From assembly GCA_964604465.1 (NCBI GenBank), contig CAZRYZ010000050.1, forward strand, positions 1 to 10,015: 10,015 nt of DNA, read 5' to 3'. Both the position numbers and the translations under genes were made by a program. Within the stretch, counting starts at the first letter, position 1. Each line of letters begins with the position of its first letter. Under the pieces are notes generated by a model. It ran no database searches. It was not told where the DNA came from and worked only from the letters and a program-made list of their open reading frames with translations. Shown here in pieces: positions 5,931-10,015 of the stretch. Source of the DNA: Fluviibacter sp964604465. Its GTDB lineage: Bacteria; Pseudomonadota; Gammaproteobacteria; Burkholderiales; Rhodocyclaceae.

Positions 5931-6907
5931 CGCAACCGGATACGCGGGTCGACCAGCGTATACGAGATATCCGTCAGAATCAGGCCGATGAGATAGAGCA
6001 CCGAGCCCAGAAAGACCATGGCGCGCACCACGGCAAAATCCTGAGCCGCAATGGCATCAATGGTGTAACTGCCTAACCCCGGAATGCCAAAGAAGGATTC
6101 GAGTAGCAACGAACCCAGAAAGAGCGAGGGAATCACAACCACCACCCCGGTCAGGATCGGGATGAGTCCGTTGCGTAGCACGTGCACAAAAAGGATCCGC
6201 GTCTCCGAGAGGCCCTTAGCACGCGCCGTACGGACATAATCCCGCCCGATCTCTTCCAGAAACAGCGTGCGGTACCAGCGCGTGGCGCCGCCCAGACCGG
6301 CGATCACGCCCACTGCCACGGGCAGTAGCAGGAAATGCCAGGCCACCCAGGGGTTGCCGTCATAGCCGGATATCGGCACGAGCTTGAGTACCCGGGCAAA
6401 GAGGAACTGGCCGCCAATAATGAAGAACAACGACGAGATCGACATCAGAGTGACGCAGATGACCACACCGGTCCGATCCAGCCAGGTGCCACGGAAGAGC
6501 ACCAAAAGGAGCGCCAGACTCACCGTGAGCCCGAGGCCGACGACAAAAGTTGGCACGGCAATCGCCAGCGAGGGACCCATCCGTTCGCGGATCTCCTGCC
6601 CGATCTCGCGACCGTCTTCACTGCGTCCGAACTCGCCGGCAAAAAGCGTCACGGACTTCTCGAAGAATATCGTTTCGGTGACCTGCCCCAGACCGATCGA
6701 TGCCTCATTGATGAACAACGGCTTATCGTAGCCACGCGCCGCCTTCCATTGCTGAATTGCTTCCGGCGTCACCCGTTTCACGCCCAGTTGCATGCGCGCC
6801 ATATCGTCCGGGCTGTTGACCATAAAGAACAGGGCAAAGGTGATGAGATTCACGCCGATGAGAATCGGCACGGCATAAAGCAGACGTCGGATCAGATAGC
6901 GGATCAT
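5927..6907 (-). CDS. ABC importer permease, OppB/YejB type
   Basis: The partner inner-membrane channel subunit (326 aa, normal for OppB/DppB). It begins MIRYLIRRLLYAVPILIGV, the typical OppB first helix. A periplasmic loop of about 80 residues follows (31-112), then the BPD_transp_1 core with about five more helices. The EAA loop is at about 218-250 (EEIGRDYVRTARAKGLSE), and the end TDISYTLVDPRIRLR matches the family closing motif Y-x-x-x-DPRIR. The ATG shares one base with the TGA of the binding-protein gene (TGATG), and a good ribosome site TAAGGGA lies at 6914-6920, 6 nt before the start. It should pair with the OppC-type subunit encoded immediately downstream. Confidence 0.93.
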   Translation of the reverse strand: MIRYLIRRLLYAVPILIGVNLITFALFFMVNSPDDMARMQLGVKRVTPEAIQQWKAARGYDKPLFINEASIGLGQVTETIFFEKSVTLFAGEFGRSEDGREIGQEIRERMGPSLAIAVPTFVVGLGLTVSLALLLVLFRGTWLDRTGVVICVTLMSISSLFFIIGGQFLFARVLKLVPISGYDGNPWVAWHFLLLPVAVGVIAGLGGATRWYRTLFLEEIGRDYVRTARAKGLSETRILFVHVLRNGLIPILTGVVVVIPSLFLGSLLLESFFGIPGLGSYTIDAIAAQDFAVVRAMVFLGSVLYLIGLILTDISYTLVDPRIRLR

Positions 6908-9126
6908 CAGGCGTCCCTTACTGGTCGACCAAAAGCATCGAGGTTACCCCGTGCGCGATACGCACGGACCGCAGGCCAGAGTAATAAAACTACCCCACCG
7001 ACCAATAACAGCATCGGCCAGCGGAGTGGCTTGTTCCAGGCCTCGCGCAGCGTCTCGCGTTGCTCGCCGTCAATGCGCACGTATTTCACCGTATTCGTGG
7101 CCACATTATTGAGCTTGGCGTTACGCACCCAGCCATGCTGGAGTACATAGGTCTTGGGATAAAACCAGTAGATCCAGGGCGCATCGTCGCGCACCAGCTT
7201 CAGCATCCGGTCGATAACGGCCTGTCTTGCCGGACCATTAGGAAGATTCTTCATTTCGCGGAACAGCCGGTCATACTCGGGATTGCTGTAGTTGGCCGTG
7301 TTTTCTCCACCATGCGCCACTTTGCCTTCCGGCCCATAGAGCAGAAACAGGAAATTCTCGGGATCCGGGTAATCGGCATTCCATCCCAGGAAATACATCT
7401 GGGCACTGCCCTTACGCAGCTTCTCCTGGAAGCGGTTGAAGTCGGTGCTTCGGACCACCAGTTGAATGCCTAGCTGATTGAGTTGTCGTGACATCCAGTC
7501 CATCGTCGACTTGTCGCCCATCCCGCCGGAAGTGGTATCCAGATTGAGCACCAGGGGCTGGCCGGTTTTTTCATCGCGGCCATCGGGCCAACCGGCCTGC
7601 ACCATCAGCTTTTTTGCATCCGTCAGACTGCGACGATGAGGCGCACCGTCTTTCCACGTATAAACCACGGGGTTGATTCCCGCCTCCCCGGGCTGATAGC
7701 CGAAAATACCGGGCGGAATCGGCCCCATGCCCGGCTGGCCGCGCCCATTCAGAAAGATAGAAATAAATTCTTCCTGGTCCAGTGCAATCGACAACGCCTG
7801 ACGTAAGAATTTCGAGCGACGTTGTTCCTCAGGCGACTTGCCGCCCACTACCGGATCGAGCAGATTGAAGCCCAGGTAGTAAACCGATGTTCGCACCGCG
7901 GTCTGCAGGCGAATCCCCTGCTCGGCCATATCGTCCGAGACATTCACGTCGCCACTGACTGAAACCGTCACCGCCTGATCAAAGCTGTCTGAGGAAATAC
8001 CCGATTCATCGTAATAACCCTGAAGAAATTTGTTCCAGTACGGCAGACTCTCCTTTTCACGGCTGTAGACCACGCCATCGGATAACGGTAAACGTGCATC
8101 GCAACTGGCCAGCAGGCCTGCCGCGGTATCGGCAGCCTCGCCACGACACGGGTAACGTTCATCATGGAAATTAGGATTCCGGGCCAGTTCAATCCGCGAA
8201 TTGGGATTGTTGTGCACCATCATGAAAGGCCCCGTACCGACCGGCCAGGTATCGATGCGCACATTGCTCCGGCGCAGCGCTGGCTGCCCGTAAAACTGAT
8301 CGACCTCACGCGGAACCGGCGCAAAGAAATTCATCGCCAGCCAGTAGATAAACTGCGGGTACTTACCCTCGAGCGTGATTTCGAGGGTATGGTCATCAAG
8401 CGCCCGCGCTCCGGCAAGGGGCAGCAAATCCAGATCCACCCAGGTTCCGGGCGATGCCTCGGTGCGGGTCTTGATCTCTTCAGCCAGTGCCTTCAAGCCC
8501 TGGATGTGCCCACTCATCATGCCGAAGATCGGCGAGTGTACTGCCGGGTTTGCCAGACGTTTGATCTGGTAAACATAATCATGTGCCGTCAGCGCACGCG
8601 AGCCCGGCTCGGGAAGAGCCAGCGGGCCGCGTGGAGATTGCACGGCCCTGACCTGACGCTCATCCAGAGACATATAGCGCGGCGATCCATCGGCATTCAG
8701 GCTGAACGCCGGATGCGGCTGGTACCTCACATCCTCACGCAGTTTCAGGCGGTAGACAGTTCGTGCCACCTGTTCGACGGGTGCAGACTCGCTGAGCGCC
8801 TGCCCGGCACGGTTGTAAAAGCGGATCTCCGGCATCGTCACCAGCGTGGACGGCATCAGCGTATAGGGACGCTCCAGATAGTGGTACTGCAGCGGCGGTT
8901 CGTAAATCTGGGAAATGAAGCCGATTTCGTTACTGGAATAAGCAATGGCCGGATCCAGATGTTTGGGGCGTTCGGAGAAACTGGTATAGAGCCGGTTACT
9001 GCCCCGTTCCATCGCCGGATAGGGATCATTCCATTCCGAACCGCAGCCAACCAGCATCGACAGGGCGACCACCGCCAGGAGCGGATTACGGAGCCATCGA
9101 CGCAGCAGGTTTTGCAAAAACAACAT
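6907..9126 (-). CDS. ABC importer substrate-binding lipoprotein (SBP family 5) with C-terminal membrane helix
   Basis: This protein captures the substrate in the periplasm and delivers it to the permeases. The N-terminus is a lipoprotein signal peptide with lipobox LVGC; Cys28 would be lipidated, followed by Gly-Ser. The family-5 fold is supported by an N-terminal block near 47-80 (RPKHLDPA, then QIYEPPLQY), TAHDYVYQIKRL (180-191), PVGTGPF (295-301) and YFLGWNADYPDPENFL (578-593). At 739 aa it exceeds OppA/DppA (about 535-545) and YejA (604). Residues 703-721 form a hydrophobic helix (WPMLLLVGGVVLLLWPAV), followed by RAYRAR and a short tail, so the C-terminus looks anchored with the tail in the cytoplasm. 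Cys327 and Cys342 could form a disulfide. The ATG is the first possible start, since TGA lies two codons upstream, but GAGGG almost touches it; TTG at 9117 would have better spacing. First gene of the operon. Confidence 0.92.
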   Translation of the reverse strand: MLFLQNLLRRWLRNPLLAVVALSMLVGCGSEWNDPYPAMERGSNRLYTSFSERPKHLDPAIAYSSNEIGFISQIYEPPLQYHYLERPYTLMPSTLVTMPEIRFYNRAGQALSESAPVEQVARTVYRLKLREDVRYQPHPAFSLNADGSPRYMSLDERQVRAVQSPRGPLALPEPGSRALTAHDYVYQIKRLANPAVHSPIFGMMSGHIQGLKALAEEIKTRTEASPGTWVDLDLLPLAGARALDDHTLEITLEGKYPQFIYWLAMNFFAPVPREVDQFYGQPALRRSNVRIDTWPVGTGPFMMVHNNPNSRIELARNPNFHDERYPCRGEAADTAAGLLASCDARLPLSDGVVYSREKESLPYWNKFLQGYYDESGISSDSFDQAVTVSVSGDVNVSDDMAEQGIRLQTAVRTSVYYLGFNLLDPVVGGKSPEEQRRSKFLRQALSIALDQEEFISIFLNGRGQPGMGPIPPGIFGYQPGEAGINPVVYTWKDGAPHRRSLTDAKKLMVQAGWPDGRDEKTGQPLVLNLDTTSGGMGDKSTMDWMSRQLNQLGIQLVVRSTDFNRFQEKLRKGSAQMYFLGWNADYPDPENFLFLLYGPEGKVAHGGENTANYSNPEYDRLFREMKNLPNGPARQAVIDRMLKLVRDDAPWIYWFYPKTYVLQHGWVRNAKLNNVATNTVKYVRIDGEQRETLREAWNKPLRWPMLLLVGGVVLLLWPAVRAYRARGNLDAFGRPVRDA

Positions 9127-9251
9127 CCCTCAAGTCTAACTGATCTCCCCCGCTTCACCGTATATAATCACAAGGTTTGAGTCATTTAACCGGCCCGGGC
9201 ATCCCCGAGCCACCCTGCTATCAGCCCGTCTACCGGTGCAAAGGAGTCATC
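9127..9251. promoter_or_regulatory. Divergent intergenic region between the ABC operon and fabI
   Basis: This 125-bp gap must hold promoters for both directions. The only strongly AT-rich block is TATATAAT at 9161-9168. Towards fabI it gives a perfect -10. Towards the ABC operon the same block reads ATTATATA, and TATATA could serve as -10, with only poor -35 matches (TTAAAT at 9189-9184). Overlap of the two -10 regions would make the two directions compete; this is inference. Confidence 0.45.
9140..9168 (+). promoter_or_regulatory. fabI: Probable fabI promoter
   Basis: A consensus -10 TATAAT (9163-9168) has a weak -35 CTGATC (9140-9145) 17 bp upstream. The start point would be near 9175, giving an untranslated leader of about 75 nt with a strong AAGGAG ribosome site at 9241-9246. 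The leader contains a short CGGG/CCCG hairpin but no recognisable riboswitch. Confidence 0.5.
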
Positions 9252-10015
9252 ATGGGTTTTCTCGCTGGCAAGCGCATTCTGATTACCGGTCTGCTCTCCA
9301 AACATTCGATCGCTTATGGCATTGCCAAGGCCTGTCACCGTGAAGGCGCCGAACTGGCATTCACCTTCCAGAACGAACGTTTTATCGACCGCGTCACCAA
9401 GTTTGCCGATGAATTTGGCAGCAAGCTCGTGTTCCCGTGCGATGTCAGCGTCGACGCCGACATCGACAACCTCTTTGCCGCCCTGGGCAAGGAATGGGAA
9501 GGCCTGGATGGCCTCGTCCACTCAATCGCCTACGCCCCGGCCGAAGCCCTGGAAGGTGACTTCCTCGATGGCATTACCCGCGAAGCCTCGCGCATCGCGC
9601 ACGACGTCTCCGCCTACAGCTACGCCGCGCTGGCCAAGGCTGCCCGCCCGATGCTGCTGAAAGGTAACAATCCGGCCTTGTTGGCACTGACCTACCTGGG
9701 CGCCGAGCGCGTCATGCCCAATTACAACCTGATGGGCATGGCCAAGGCCAGCCTGGAAGCCGCTACCCGTTACATGGCCGTGGCCATGGGTCCACAGAAC
9801 ATCCGCGTCAACGCCATCTCGGCCGGCCCAATCAAAACGCTGGCCGCCTCAGGCATCGGCAGCTTCGGCAAGCTCCTGGCGCACAACGCCAAGGTCGCCC
9901 CGCTACGCCGCAATGTCACCACTGATGAAGTTGGCAACGTGGCTGCTTTCCTGCTGTCGGATCTGGCCAGCGGCGTGACCGGCGAAATCACTTATGTGGA
10001 TTCGGGTTTTAACAT
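9252..10015 (+). CDS. fabI: Enoyl-[acyl-carrier-protein] reductase (NADH), FabI; 3' end cut by window
   Basis: FabI performs the last step of each fatty-acid elongation round, reducing trans-2-enoyl-ACP with NADH in the cytoplasm. The 254 visible codons cover almost the whole protein (E. coli FabI is 262 aa), and no stop is reached. Near the N-terminus, ITGLLSKHSIAYGIA (11-25) is the divergent Gly-rich dinucleotide site of FabI. CDV at 63-65 is the adenine-binding turn. The active site has Tyr148, Tyr158 and Lys165 in the FabI spacing Y-x6... of the family (E. coli Y146, Y156, K163). NAISAGPIKTLAASGI (187-202) precedes the substrate-binding loop, and VDSGF ends the visible part. The residue matching E. 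coli Gly93 is Ala (SIAYAP, Ala93). The ATG is well supported by AAGGAG 5 nt upstream. It is transcribed divergently from the ABC operon, and no functional link is evident. Confidence 0.97.
   Translation, partial: MGFLAGKRILITGLLSKHSIAYGIAKACHREGAELAFTFQNERFIDRVTKFADEFGSKLVFPCDVSVDADIDNLFAALGKEWEGLDGLVHSIAYAPAEALEGDFLDGITREASRIAHDVSAYSYAALAKAARPMLLKGNNPALLALTYLGAERVMPNYNLMGMAKASLEAATRYMAVAMGPQNIRVNAISAGPIKTLAASGIGSFGKLLAHNAKVAPLRRNVTTDEVGNVAAFLLSDLASGVTGEITYVDSGFN

Noticed and set aside
6335..7150. A 271-codon plus-strand open frame across the OppB and binding-protein genes
   Set aside because: It is antisense to two conserved genes, its composition is low-complexity and charged, and no family pattern is visible.
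8164..9180. A 338-codon open frame on the plus strand opposite the binding-protein gene
   Set aside because: It lies fully antisense to a well-supported gene, its product is rich in Arg, His and Gln without any recognisable motif, and no ribosome site supports it. It is a by-product of codon bias.
9181..9251. Riboswitch or attenuator in the fabI leader
   Set aside because: Only a four-pair CGGG/CCCG hairpin is visible, with no conserved riboswitch core and no T run. I also saw no dyad there that I could assign to a fatty-acid regulator.

Overview
The window looks like a chromosomal segment of a betaproteobacterium of moderately high GC content. The reasons are a phasin of the short, alanine-rich betaproteobacterial type (so polyhydroxyalkanoate storage is likely), a FabI-type enoyl-ACP reductase and an MltD-type lytic transglycosylase. 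A Neisseriales or Burkholderiales-like host is my inference and cannot be fixed from the sequence alone. No transposase, integrase, phage gene or CRISPR array is visible; this reads as core genome.

Layout, left to right. (1) Positions 1-189: the 3' part of a tRNA-Glu(UUC), a complete tRNA-Asp(GUC) and a strong intrinsic terminator closing the tRNA operon. (2) Positions 190-936: a phasin gene with its own promoter, two palindromes with TGC-N3/N4-GCA cores just upstream, and a 3' end with a hairpin followed by an intrinsic terminator. (3) Positions 1002-2509: a promoter and an mltD-like gene for a secreted lytic murein transglycosylase (catalytic SLT domain, LysM domain, cationic tail), starting at TTG just after a tiny in-frame ATG-stop mini-ORF. 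(4) Positions 2539-9126, minus strand: a four-gene operon for a peptide-type ABC importer, in the order substrate-binding lipoprotein, OppB-type permease, OppC-type permease, double ATPase. All three junctions overlap by 1 or 4 nt. The order matches yejABEF/opp-type systems. (5) Positions 9127-9251: a 125-bp divergent promoter region. (6) Positions 9252-10015: fabI, cut by the window end about eight codons before its expected stop.

The ABC importer is the most unusual part. Its binding protein (739 aa) has a lipobox at the N-terminus and also a membrane helix at the C-terminus. Its OppC-type subunit (489 aa) carries about 220 extra N-terminal residues with three additional membrane helices and a predicted periplasmic domain. 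Its two ATPase domains are fused, with an OppD/DppD-type four-cysteine motif only after the first one. Together these suggest an importer whose binding protein is tied to the inner membrane beside a permease with its own periplasmic module. The substrate is probably a peptide but cannot be named. The importer and mltD are convergent and 29 bp apart; a shared role in handling murein peptides is possible but only suggested by proximity.
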